Source of the DNA: Micavibrio sp.
GTDB taxonomy: Bacteria; Pseudomonadota; Alphaproteobacteria; Micavibrionales; Micavibrionaceae
NCBI GenBank assembly: GCA_030824965.1
Contig: JAPJQV010000003.1
Span: forward strand, 124,001-188,000
Direction of reading: 5' to 3'
DNA length: 64,000 nt
Below, piece by piece: positions 52,616 through 60,998 of this stretch. Below the pieces are notes generated by a model. The model was not told where the DNA came from. It was given only the letters and a program-made list of their open reading frames with translations, and ran no database searches. Within the stretch, counting starts at the first letter, position 1. Every line of letters begins with the position of its first letter. A program made the translations under genes and the position numbers.

Positions 52616-55339
52616 ATGTTTGAAAGTTTTTTCATCCTGACACAAGATATCCCGTCAAATACCGTTCGCGGGGAATATAATCTTTTACTTGTCGCGCTTT
52701 CGTATCTTGTCGCTACGCTTGCATCCTATACCGGCCTTACCCTTGCCAATAAAATATTCCTGGCGAATAGTTCACGACTTAAGAACATATTGCATATAGG
52801 CGGTGCCTGTGCGCTCGGCAGTGGAATATGGTCGATGCACTTCATCGGCATGCTCGCTTATAATCTCAAAATGCCGGTAAGGTTCGATCCCGGATACACA
52901 ATCCTGTCCATTATTATAGCGATCATGAGTGCTTTTGCCGCTTTATCGGTCGCGAGATCCAAAACACTTCAATGGCGGCATGTCGCCATAAGCGCTGTAT
53001 TACTCGGAACGACAATCTGCCTTATGCATTATGTCGGCATGCACGCTATTCAGATGGATGCGATTTTACGATACGAACCTGTCCTGTTTATCGCCTCATT
53101 CGCGGTCGCCGTTATTTCTTCAGCTATCGCCTTAGGTCTGATTTTTTATTTCGGCCGGAATAAAAACCCTTATATCGTGCATTTGAGAATTCTTGCGGCC
53201 CTTATTTTAGGGCTTGGTGTATGCGGCATGCATTTTACAGGCATGGCGGCGGCGAATTTTCTGGCCAATGACGCCGTATGTCGTGTCACTGATCCCGAAT
53301 TATCATTCAGTATTAATTCTGAGATCCTGGCATTGATGGTTTCTTTGGTAACAGGACTCGTCGTAATCCTTGCTCTGACAGTCAGCATTTATAATCAGGA
53401 GCAAAAAGCCTTGGTCAATATCGAGAGAAACGATGTCTTCCCGGTGCGACTTATTACATGCTGTGTATTTTTGACTTTCCTCACGATCCTGGCTCTTGGC
53501 AGCTTTAGCGCGTATATCGCCAACCAGATACAAACGCAAAGCGCCAAGGATAAAAAAATCCATTCCCTTGCGCTGGAATATCTGACCGTCGATAAAAAAC
53601 TGTCAAACTCCCTGTCGTATTTTGCGATGACGCGCGACAAAATATGGGGTGATACTTATTTGGCATTAGCTTTCGACCAGCAAAGAATTCTCCGGCAGTT
53701 CAAAAGTGTTGTTGCGGACGGTGATCGAAATCTCTTTAAAGATTTCGACTTAAGCGAAGAAAAAAGAGCGCGTATGGATAGGCAGATACTGGCCCTTGTC
53801 GGTGGCGGAGCGCGCGAGCCTGCTATGATGCTTCTGCAGAGCAGGGAGTACCAGCTATTAAAATCTGCCTATGAAGAGCAACTGAATCTGCTCATTGAAA
53901 AATCTATCCTTCCGGTACGAGCAAAAATAAAGAATTCAATAAATAATGAATATATCATTCTTTTCTGCGCTCTTTTGTCTGCAATCGTTTTAAGCATCCT
54001 TTGGTATTTTGCATTGCGCAGCGTCAAGGGATGGCAAAGGATTCTAATTGAGAACAGGACCGATCTAAACGAAAGATACGCAGAAAAAGAAAAACTTGAA
54101 AAGCGTATGGGAACTTATATCGAAGAAGTCAAGCGTGCACGTGACCGGGCTTTGCGTGCTATGCATGAAGCAGAACATGCCAATAAGGCGAAGACTGATT
54201 TCCTTACCAATATGTCCCATGAATTACGTACGCCTATGAACAGTATTCTTGGCCTGACGGAAATCCTTCTGAAGAACGATAAAACGCTGCCGGAACATAA
54301 AGAACTCCTTTCCGTTATTCTCGAAGCAGGCGAGACGCTTTTGAAAATCGTCAACGATGTTCTCGACATCGCCAAGATCGAAGCCGAGGGCCTTGTCTTG
54401 CATAGAAAGCCCTTCAATCTTTCAGTGATGCTGAATAATGTCGTCAATACGCTCAAGCCAATGGCGATTGAGAAGAATATCGAGTTCGTCCAGAATTTTG
54501 ATGTTGGAAACGAAAATTTAAACGAAGACGAAGTCCGTCTCAGTCGGATTTTCACTAACTTACTGGCGAACGCGATCAAGTATACGGATCAGGGAAGCGT
54601 GCGGTTTGATGTCCAGATCGAAGAGGAGGGTCGTCATCATGTGCTGCGTGCTTCTGTCGTCGATACGGGTATAGGGATAGCCGAAGACAAACTGGATACT
54701 ATTTTTGAAAAGTTTTCACAGGCAGACAATTCAATTACACGTAAATACGGCGGAACCGGGCTTGGGCTGGCTATTACCAAAGAGCTGGTCGAACTGATGA
54801 ATGGTGAGATCGGCGTCGATAGTAAATCAGGCATGGGATCCAAATTCTGGGTCGATATTCCTGTCCTCCTCGCTACGCAAGATGTAATAAAAACAAAATC
54901 TTTGCCGATAAGAATGAAAAATTTTGCCGGCGAAGGTCGTATGCCAATCAGTAAGGCCCGTATTCTCTTGGCCGAAGACCACCCGCTCAACCGGGTTTTC
55001 ATGCAGACCTTATTTAGTGAGATGGGATTTTCGAATGTCGATATCGCTGACAACGGTATAGAGGTTGTTGAAAAAGTTATGTCAGGCGAAATTGATTTGG
55101 TGCTTATGGATTGCCAGATGCCTGAAATGAACGGTTTTGAGGCGACGATGAAAATTCGTAAATTCGAAGCCTTAAACGGGGGACATTTGCCTATTATTGC
55201 CATGACAGCCCGCGCCATGGTCGGCGATCGTGAATCCTGCCTTGCGGCTGGAATGGACGATTATATTTCAAAACCTGTAGATCTCGATTCATTGCGCAAA
55301 ATTTTAAGTCGCTGGATCGTGCTTGAGCAAAAGACTTAA
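52616..55339 (+). CDS. MHYT-domain hybrid sensor histidine kinase
   Basis: 907 residues. N-terminal MHYT sensor (~40-260) with MHFIGM, MHYVGM and MHFTGM, proposed to bind copper or a diatomic gas; a second membrane-bounded region (~285-465) holds a periplasmic loop; HisKA with FLTNMSHELRTPMNSILGL; HATPase with NLLANAIKYT, DTGIGIAEDKLD and GGTGLGLAITKELVELMNG; C-terminal receiver with ILLAEDHPLNR, phospho-Asp in VLMDCQMPEMNG and the Lys of DDYISKPVD. No output regulator or phosphotransfer domain is present, so signalling continues elsewhere. Transcribed alone. Confidence 0.93.
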   Translation: MFESFFILTQDIPSNTVRGEYNLLLVALSYLVATLASYTGLTLANKIFLANSSRLKNILHIGGACALGSGIWSMHFIGMLAYNLKMPVRFDPGYTILSIIIAIMSAFAALSVARSKTLQWRHVAISAVLLGTTICLMHYVGMHAIQMDAILRYEPVLFIASFAVAVISSAIALGLIFYFGRNKNPYIVHLRILAALILGLGVCGMHFTGMAAANFLANDAVCRVTDPELSFSINSEILALMVSLVTGLVVILALTVSIYNQEQKALVNIERNDVFPVRLITCCVFLTFLTILALGSFSAYIANQIQTQSAKDKKIHSLALEYLTVDKKLSNSLSYFAMTRDKIWGDTYLALAFDQQRILRQFKSVVADGDRNLFKDFDLSEEKRARMDRQILALVGGGAREPAMMLLQSREYQLLKSAYEEQLNLLIEKSILPVRAKIKNSINNEYIILFCALLSAIVLSILWYFALRSVKGWQRILIENRTDLNERYAEKEKLEKRMGTYIEEVKRARDRALRAMHEAEHANKAKTDFLTNMSHELRTPMNSILGLTEILLKNDKTLPEHKELLSVILEAGETLLKIVNDVLDIAKIEAEGLVLHRKPFNLSVMLNNVVNTLKPMAIEKNIEFVQNFDVGNENLNEDEVRLSRIFTNLLANAIKYTDQGSVRFDVQIEEEGRHHVLRASVVDTGIGIAEDKLDTIFEKFSQADNSITRKYGGTGLGLAITKELVELMNGEIGVDSKSGMGSKFWVDIPVLLATQDVIKTKSLPIRMKNFAGEGRMPISKARILLAEDHPLNRVFMQTLFSEMGFSNVDIADNGIEVVEKVMSGEIDLVLMDCQMPEMNGFEATMKIRKFEALNGGHLPIIAMTARAMVGDRESCLAAGMDDYISKPVDLDSLRKILSRWIVLEQKT

Positions 55340-55436
55340 AACAGAGTCTAAACAGGGGACTGTTTCTTAAAGCTCCTATGCGCCATACGGTTGCATCGCT
55401 AAAATTATGGCGAATCAAATCATCGGAGACGAATGT

Positions 55437-56870
55437 ATGAGCCTTATTAAATCTTTATTTCGCCGCAAAGCACCGGACGGACTTCCTGAAACCGAATATG
55501 AACTGAAAGCCGTTCTTGGCGCTTTCGATCTTGTCCTGATGGGAGTTGGCGCAATTATAGGCACCGGCATTTTTGTCCTGACCGGTATTGCCGCAGCAAC
55601 GCAAGCCGGACCCGCGGTGGTTTTGTCTTTTCTTATTTCGGGCCTTGCCTGCACATTCGCCGCTTTATCGTATGCAGAATTATCATCCAGCGTCAAAGGC
55701 TGCGGCTCGGCTTACGGATACGCCTATTCAGCTTTTGGAGAGATTGCGGCATGGATTATCGGCTGGATACTGGTTTTGGAATACGGCGTGGCGGTTGCCG
55801 CTGTCGCTAACGGCTGGTCCGGTTATTTCAACTCCGGTCTGGAATCGATTGGAATAGGATTGCCGGAAATCTTGACCAAAGGGCCATTCGCTGTGGATCC
55901 GGTTACAAAACAGCCCGACGGCGGTCTGGTGAATTTGCCTGCTGTATGCATAATTCTCGCCTTGATGGGCATGCTAATCGTTGGCGCCAAAGAAAGTGCG
56001 CGCTTGAATGCGGCTATGGTGTTTGTAAAAATTTTGACAATCGGCGTTTTTATTGCGGTCGCCTCTTTTAATATCAAGCCTGAATTATGGACACCTTTCA
56101 TGCCGTTTGGGTGGTTCTCACAAACCGAAGACGGGCATACGATTGGCGTACTGGCCGCAGCTTCTCTCGTATTTTTCGCCTATGTAGGTTTTGATGCCGT
56201 GTCCACAGCCGTCGAAGAAGCCCGGGATCCTCAAAAAAGCGTGCCTATCGGTATTCTGGGATCGCTGATTTTCTGTACTATTATTTATATTATCGTGTCA
56301 GGGCTTTTGACAGGTATCGTGCCATACACTGAATTGAACGTCTCTTCGCCAGTTGCCCATGCTTTGGGCCTTTTAGGGATTGGCTGGGCGTCGGCTCTGG
56401 TGGCGACTGGGGTCGTGGCTGGACTAACGACTGTAATGCTTGTGCTTTACTACGCTCTGACAAGAATCATTTTGTCTATGGGGCGTGATGGCCTGCTTCC
56501 CGCTGTTTTCTCGTCAGTGAGTGCGAAAACACATACGCCTGTCAAAACAACGATACTGTGCGGAATAATTATGGCTTTATTCGCCGGTTTTATTCCACTG
56601 GGCAAGCTTGCAGAACTTGTGAATATCGGAACACTTTCAGCCTTTGTTATCGTTTGTGCAGGTGTCATGGTAATGCGCAAGCGGCATCCGGAACTGCCGC
56701 GTCCCTTCAAGATACCTGGGGGTATTGTGATTCCGGTTGCCGGTGTCCTGTCATGCGGGGCTTTGATATTATTTTTGCCTGCGCAAACTCATTTGAATTT
56801 TCTCCTTTGGTTGGGTGCGGGAATGTTAATTTATATTTTTTATTCCTTCCGCCACTCAAAGCTAAAATAA
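55437..56870 (+). CDS. APC-family amino-acid permease (cationic amino-acid transporter type)
   Basis: 477 residues from ATG 55437 (GGAG 8 bases upstream). Twelve or so helices; VGAIIGTGIFVLTGIAAA is the substrate-binding unwound helix of the APC fold, SYAELSSSVKGCGSAYGYAY and FFAYVGFDAVSTAVEEARDP are typical of the CAT/YfnA branch. Expected to import amino acids with protons. Monocistronic with its own terminator. Confidence 0.9.
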   Translation: MSLIKSLFRRKAPDGLPETEYELKAVLGAFDLVLMGVGAIIGTGIFVLTGIAAATQAGPAVVLSFLISGLACTFAALSYAELSSSVKGCGSAYGYAYSAFGEIAAWIIGWILVLEYGVAVAAVANGWSGYFNSGLESIGIGLPEILTKGPFAVDPVTKQPDGGLVNLPAVCIILALMGMLIVGAKESARLNAAMVFVKILTIGVFIAVASFNIKPELWTPFMPFGWFSQTEDGHTIGVLAAASLVFFAYVGFDAVSTAVEEARDPQKSVPIGILGSLIFCTIIYIIVSGLLTGIVPYTELNVSSPVAHALGLLGIGWASALVATGVVAGLTTVMLVLYYALTRIILSMGRDGLLPAVFSSVSAKTHTPVKTTILCGIIMALFAGFIPLGKLAELVNIGTLSAFVIVCAGVMVMRKRHPELPRPFKIPGGIVIPVAGVLSCGALILFLPAQTHLNFLLWLGAGMLIYIFYSFRHSKLK

Positions 56871-56899
56871 AAAACGGCGGGTTAAACCCGCCGTTTTTT
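56869..56899. terminator. Bidirectional terminator between permease and SDR genes
   Basis: Perfect 10-bp arms (ACGGCGGGTT / AACCCGCCGT) around one base, flanked by A and T runs, serving both convergent genes. Confidence 0.93.
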
Positions 56900-56914
56900 C
56901 ATCCTTGGAGAGAA

Positions 56915-58141
56915 TTATTTAAGAAGCGATAAAGTTTTCTTTTTCACTATTCTTGCATTTTCATTCACTGCTCTATTCAGATTCTTCGCATTACTCCGAA
57001 CTGAGCTGGCTGCGATTCCAGATTTTCTTTCAAAGTATTTCATCAATCCTTTGGCCGCGATTGCGTTTTGTAAAGGCATGATGAGACTAAGACCTGTATT
57101 AACCGTTTTTAATGCGGTTTTGCCGACAGTACCGCCTTTTTTACCCAGAAGTGCGTAAGCGGCTACTCCTACAGCCGCCAAAGCCAAACCTGTTGCAACC
57201 GGATGCAAGGCCGCACGTGTATAAATGCTATTCATGGCATAAGTGGAATCTTTTCCCCTGATTGCACCATATTCACCCGATTCATGGAGATTGTCTTTAC
57301 GACGTGATTTAGGAGTATCGGAAAACTGGGATTTGAGCATAAATTTGGCATTGATCCAATCCATCAAAGATGGCGCATGGGCATTTAGGCTTGCCATAGC
57401 ATAGCCGGACCCTCCAACACGAATATCACGAACAGGATTTTCAGCGGCATGCAAAATCGCATAAGCGACTTCTTCTGGTGCATAAACAGGCGGTGGTGCT
57501 TTGGCTTCCTGGTAAGTATAGTTTTTAGCATGGGAAAAAAATGGCGTAGCAATAGCTGCAGGTTTAACAAGCGTCACGGAAATAGGAGATTTATCAGCAT
57601 CAATCTCGATACGAAGAGCATCGGTAAAACCTTTTACCGCATGTTTGCTGGCAGAATACATTCCTTGGATCGGAACTGACATATCTGATAAAAGGCTTCC
57701 CAGATTGATAATGGCTCCGCCTTTGACTTTTAAATGTTCCGCCGCAGCCAGAGAGCCGTAGACGATACCCCAGTAATTGGTATCAAAAAGGCGGCGATTG
57801 TCTTCATCAGACACTTCTTCCAGTCGGCCAAATATGCTGACGCCTGCGCAATTTACCCAGGTATCGAAGCCGCCAAAAGTCTGAATAGTTTCCTCTACTA
57901 TTGTCTTTACGTCGTTTTCATTGCCTACATCAGCAACTATGTAGACAGCTTCCCCGCCCATGTCTTCAACGCGACGTTGTATATCCGATAATGCTGATTC
58001 ATTGCGAGCCGCAAGGACGACCCGAGCCCCTTGCTCGGCAGCGCGCAAAGCTGTTGCCATTCCAATCCCGCTGGACGCGCCGGTGATAACGATGACCTGT
58101 TCTGTAAGAGGTTTCAATTTCTTCCTAAAAAACAATGTCAT
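56915..58141 (-). CDS. Short-chain dehydrogenase with C-terminal hydrophobic extension
   Basis: 408 residues; AGGAGA ahead of the ATG. The first ~260 residues form a classical SDR: VIVITGASSGIGMATALRAA (TGxxxGxG), NCAGVS, catalytic Ser in IINLGSLLSD and Tyr-Lys in MYSASKHAVKGF. The last ~150 residues are an extension with PVATGLALAAVGVAAYALLG as a probable membrane segment and a basic, Asn/Lys-rich end. Similar long SDRs exist in alphaproteobacteria; substrate unknown. Divergent from the alcohol dehydrogenase gene. Confidence 0.85.
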   Translation of the reverse strand: MTLFFRKKLKPLTEQVIVITGASSGIGMATALRAAEQGARVVLAARNESALSDIQRRVEDMGGEAVYIVADVGNENDVKTIVEETIQTFGGFDTWVNCAGVSIFGRLEEVSDEDNRRLFDTNYWGIVYGSLAAAEHLKVKGGAIINLGSLLSDMSVPIQGMYSASKHAVKGFTDALRIEIDADKSPISVTLVKPAAIATPFFSHAKNYTYQEAKAPPPVYAPEEVAYAILHAAENPVRDIRVGGSGYAMASLNAHAPSLMDWINAKFMLKSQFSDTPKSRRKDNLHESGEYGAIRGKDSTYAMNSIYTRAALHPVATGLALAAVGVAAYALLGKKGGTVGKTALKTVNTGLSLIMPLQNAIAAKGLMKYFERKSGIAASSVRSNAKNLNRAVNENARIVKKKTLSLLK

Positions 58142-58287
58142 GTCTATTCTCCTAAATTGATATGGTTATTCGGCTTGATATTTGCCAACTAACATAGCTT
58201 CAAACGGTTCCTGTATTTATGGAGGGGACTTGAGAATTATCTTCAAAACTCTATGTATCAATGGAACTTTTCTCAGGGAGATATGAT

Positions 58288-59343
58288 ATGACATCCAAAG
58301 CCAAAGGCTATGCGGCCCATTCCGCGACAGATAAACTAGGTCCCTTCGATTTTGAACGCCGCGATGTTGGGCCAGCCGATGTCGACATTGAAATTCTATA
58401 TGCCGGAATATGCCATTCCGATATTCATCAGGTCAGAAATGAATGGGGTGGATCGATATATCCGATGGTGCCCGGGCATGAGATTGTCGGTAGAGTCAAA
58501 CAAGTGGGAGCTGATGTCAAAAAATTCAAGGAAGGTGACATTGTCGGTGTTGGTTGTCTGGTCGATAGTTGCCGCCATTGCGAATCCTGCGATTATGGCC
58601 TAGAACAATATTGTGAGAACGGATTTGTCGGCACCTATAATGGCATCGGCAAAGATGGAAAACCGACCTATGGCGGCTATTCGGATCATATTGTCGTCGA
58701 CGAGCGATTTGTTTTGAGTGTTCCCGCAAATCTTGATTTAAAGGCCGTTGCCCCATTGCTTTGTGCAGGCATCACGACTTATTCGCCTTTGCGTCACTGG
58801 AAAGTTAAGAGCGGTGATAAAGTCGGCGTGGTCGGCCTTGGCGGTCTTGGCCACATGGGAGTTAAGTTCGCCGATGCGATGGGAGCGCATGTCGTTATGA
58901 TTACGACCAGTCCCGAAAAAGGCGAAGACGCCAAAAAGCTCGGCGCGGATGACGTATTGTTGTCCAAAGATGAAAGCGCAATGAAAAAACACGCTAATAG
59001 CTTTGATTTTATTCTGAATACGATTCCTGTCGGGCACGATCTTAATCCATATATCAATCTTCTAAAGCGTGACGGCGTGATGTGCATTGTCGGTGCGCTG
59101 GATGCACTGCCTGCCGTTAACGGCGCGGGTATGATCTTGAAGCGCAAAACGGTGGCCGGTTCCTTGATCGGCGGATTACCGGAAACACAGGAAATGCTCG
59201 ATTTCTGCGGTGACAATAATATCGTCTGTGATGTTGAGATGATCGGCGTTAAGGATATCAACGAGGCTTACAACCGCACGGTCAAAGGCGATGTCAAATA
59301 CCGTTTCGTTATCGATATGGAGACGTTGAAAGACGCGGCTTAA
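58288..59343 (+). CDS. Zinc-dependent alcohol dehydrogenase (cinnamyl-alcohol/YahK type)
   Basis: 351 residues from ATG 58288 (GGGAG 7 bases upstream). AGICHSDIHQVRNEWG and PMVPGHEIVGRV carry the catalytic zinc ligands; CRHCESCDYGLEQYC is the structural-zinc four-Cys loop; VGVVGLGGLGHMGVKFADAM is the NADP-binding fold. The pattern matches the broad-specificity aldehyde reductases of the CAD group. Its end is followed by a weak terminator that is part of the tRNA-linked repeat. Confidence 0.93.
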   Translation: MTSKAKGYAAHSATDKLGPFDFERRDVGPADVDIEILYAGICHSDIHQVRNEWGGSIYPMVPGHEIVGRVKQVGADVKKFKEGDIVGVGCLVDSCRHCESCDYGLEQYCENGFVGTYNGIGKDGKPTYGGYSDHIVVDERFVLSVPANLDLKAVAPLLCAGITTYSPLRHWKVKSGDKVGVVGLGGLGHMGVKFADAMGAHVVMITTSPEKGEDAKKLGADDVLLSKDESAMKKHANSFDFILNTIPVGHDLNPYINLLKRDGVMCIVGALDALPAVNGAGMILKRKTVAGSLIGGLPETQEMLDFCGDNNIVCDVEMIGVKDINEAYNRTVKGDVKYRFVIDMETLKDAA

Positions 59344-59349
59344 TCTAGA

Positions 59350-59536
59350 TGAAAAACGGTGGACCTTATCGGACCCGCCGCTTTGCGGCTTTTAATGAAA
59401 GAGCGGTTCGATTCACCCACTCGTTCTACATTTTCTTTGAAAATGGTGGACCTTAGCGGGATCGAACCCGCCGTTTTACGGCTCTTAATGAAAGAGCGGT
59501 TCGATTCACCCACTCGTTCTACATTTTCTGTGAAAA
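59350..59536 (-). repeat. Two tandem units carrying copies of the tRNA-Ala 3' end
   Basis: Unit 2 (59438-59530) begins with 25 bases identical to the 3' end of the tRNA-Ala gene (TGGTGGACCTTAGCGGGATC and on, 59444-59468), then a hairpin and a ~40-base segment. Unit 1 (59350-59437) repeats it with a degenerate tRNA part (GGTGGACCTTATCGGA). The 40-base segment (from 59397 and from 59490) is identical in both and contains GGTTCGATTC, a T-loop-like motif on the plus strand. Together with the tRNA itself this makes three tandem tRNA 3' ends with periods of 88 and 93 bases. Translated frames here are not proteins. Confidence 0.8.
59377..59393 (+). terminator. Possible terminator after the alcohol dehydrogenase
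   Basis: GCCGC, loop TTT, GCGGC, then TTTT. The second repeat unit has the same hairpin as GCCGT-TTT-ACGGC (59470-59482), a paired change that keeps the stem. Confidence 0.55.
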
Positions 59537-59612
<76 letters not shown>

Positions 59613-59656
59613 TTCATTGAAAGGAAGCCAGAACCTAAAATATTAATCCTGACGTT

Positions 59657-60067
59657 TCAAGGCTTATTCTTCAAAGAATCGCGGATTTCTCTCAATAGGA
59701 CGATATCTTCCGGGGGTGCAGCCGGTGGCGGCGCATGTTTCAAGCGATTAATTTGTTTAACCAGCATAAAGACAACAAAAGATACAATCAGGAAATTGAT
59801 AATATTATTAATGAAGCTTCCATAAGCGATAACCGGGGCACCGGCGTCTTTTGCCGCCTTCAGGTTATCGTAAGTTTCGCCGTCGAGGGTTACGAAAAGA
59901 TCAGTAAAATTGATATTACTGGTCAGTTTACCTAAAACTGGCATGAAAACATCGGCGACAAGCGAGTTAACAATACCTGTAAAGGCCGCGCCGATGATGA
60001 TTCCGACAGCAAGGTCGATCACATTGCCGCGGGCAATAAAAGTTTTGAATTCTTGGAATAATGGCAT
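59657..60067 (-). CDS. mscL: Large-conductance mechanosensitive channel
   Basis: 136 residues from ATG 60067 (AGGAGAA 7 bases upstream). FKTFIARGNVIDLAVGIIIG and AAFTGIVNSLVADVFMPVLG are the pore-lining first helix; NIINFLIVSFVVFMLVKQIN is the second; a proline-rich linker and the cytoplasmic helix EDIVLLREIRDSL follow. It opens under osmotic down-shock. Confidence 0.97.
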   Translation of the reverse strand: MPLFQEFKTFIARGNVIDLAVGIIIGAAFTGIVNSLVADVFMPVLGKLTSNINFTDLFVTLDGETYDNLKAAKDAGAPVIAYGSFINNIINFLIVSFVVFMLVKQINRLKHAPPPAAPPEDIVLLREIRDSLKNKP

Positions 60068-60105
60068 CTGTTTTCTCCTAGGGGCAAAACATAGCACGCC
60101 TCGGC

Positions 60106-60140
60106 CAAAAAAAAAGCCCGCTTAGACAAGCGGGCTTTTT
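60106..60140. terminator. Bidirectional terminator upstream of mscL / after the BI-1 gene
   Basis: AGCCCGCTT (60115-60123), loop AGAC, AAGCGGGCT (60128-60136) with A and T runs at both sides. It ends the minus-strand BI-1 gene. Confidence 0.92.
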
Positions 60141-60154
60141 GGAAAAAGATATGT

Positions 60155-60856
60155 TTAGTTACGGTTGCCCATGAAATGGAGGACATATTGGAACATAGCG
60201 ATAAAGCTGATATAGAGATTTAGCGCCGACGCCCAAGACATGCGGCTTGCCATTTCCTCGTTATCGCGAGGTGAATACATTTCTTTCATGCGCTGGGTTT
60301 CCCATGCCGTCATACCGCCAAAGGCAATAATGCCGACACCTGCGATGACGTTAGACAGCATCGTGGACGCGACAAAGAGATTAATCAGAGAGAGAACCAG
60401 AAGGCCGATGATACCCATAACGGCAAAACTGCCCATCGCGCTCAAATCTTTCTTTGTCGTATAGCCAAAGATGCTTATGCCGGCGAACATGGATGTGGCC
60501 ACGAAGAAAGCTTTGGCAATGCTTTCGCCGGTATAAACAGCAAAAATTGCACCGAAGCTTATGCCATAGAGAACCGACAGGGCGATAAAGGACAGGCGCA
60601 GGGCACCGGACGACATGCGAGCGGGATTGAAGCCGAACATGACAAGTGCCAGAGGGGCCAGTATCACAACCCATTTCAAGGGTGTGCCGAAAATAGCGCG
60701 AAGCAATTCTTCGTTATGACCTACATAGAAAGAAACAAGCGCCGTTATCAAAACGCCGAGCGTCATGCGGTTGTATATTCTCTGCATGTGGCCGCGAAGG
60801 CCGACATCCATACCGGCGGCATGAGCAGGAGAAGAACTGTATTCATTAGGTAGCAT
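60155..60856 (-). CDS. Bax-inhibitor-1 / YccA-family membrane protein
   Basis: 233 residues from ATG 60856 (GGAGGG upstream). Seven helices with the family marks FGFNPARMSSGALRLSFIAL, YTGESIAKAFFVATSMF and FGGMTAWETQRMKEMYS, ending MFQYVLHFMGNRN. Bacterial relatives (YccA, YetJ) interact with FtsH or act as pH-gated calcium leak channels. Own promoter and terminator. Confidence 0.94.
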   Translation of the reverse strand: MLPNEYSSSPAHAAGMDVGLRGHMQRIYNRMTLGVLITALVSFYVGHNEELLRAIFGTPLKWVVILAPLALVMFGFNPARMSSGALRLSFIALSVLYGISFGAIFAVYTGESIAKAFFVATSMFAGISIFGYTTKKDLSAMGSFAVMGIIGLLVLSLINLFVASTMLSNVIAGVGIIAFGGMTAWETQRMKEMYSPRDNEEMASRMSWASALNLYISFIAMFQYVLHFMGNRN

Positions 60857-60957
60857 TTTAACCCTCCAAAGGTTTTTAAACTTACTCCTTATTATATAGA
60901 GGTTTATTCGCCAAAACCAAGCGAAACACGACATGGCTTAAATAACTGATATATAAA

Positions 60958-60982
60958 AAAGGCCCCTACTAAGGGGCCTTTA
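60958..60982. terminator. Terminator of the 705-residue protein gene
   Basis: AAGGCCCC (60959-60966) pairs with GGGGCCTT (60973-60980), with flanking A and T residues; 18 bases past the minus-strand stop. Confidence 0.88.
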
Positions 60983-60998
60983 AAATAATTAATTTCGC

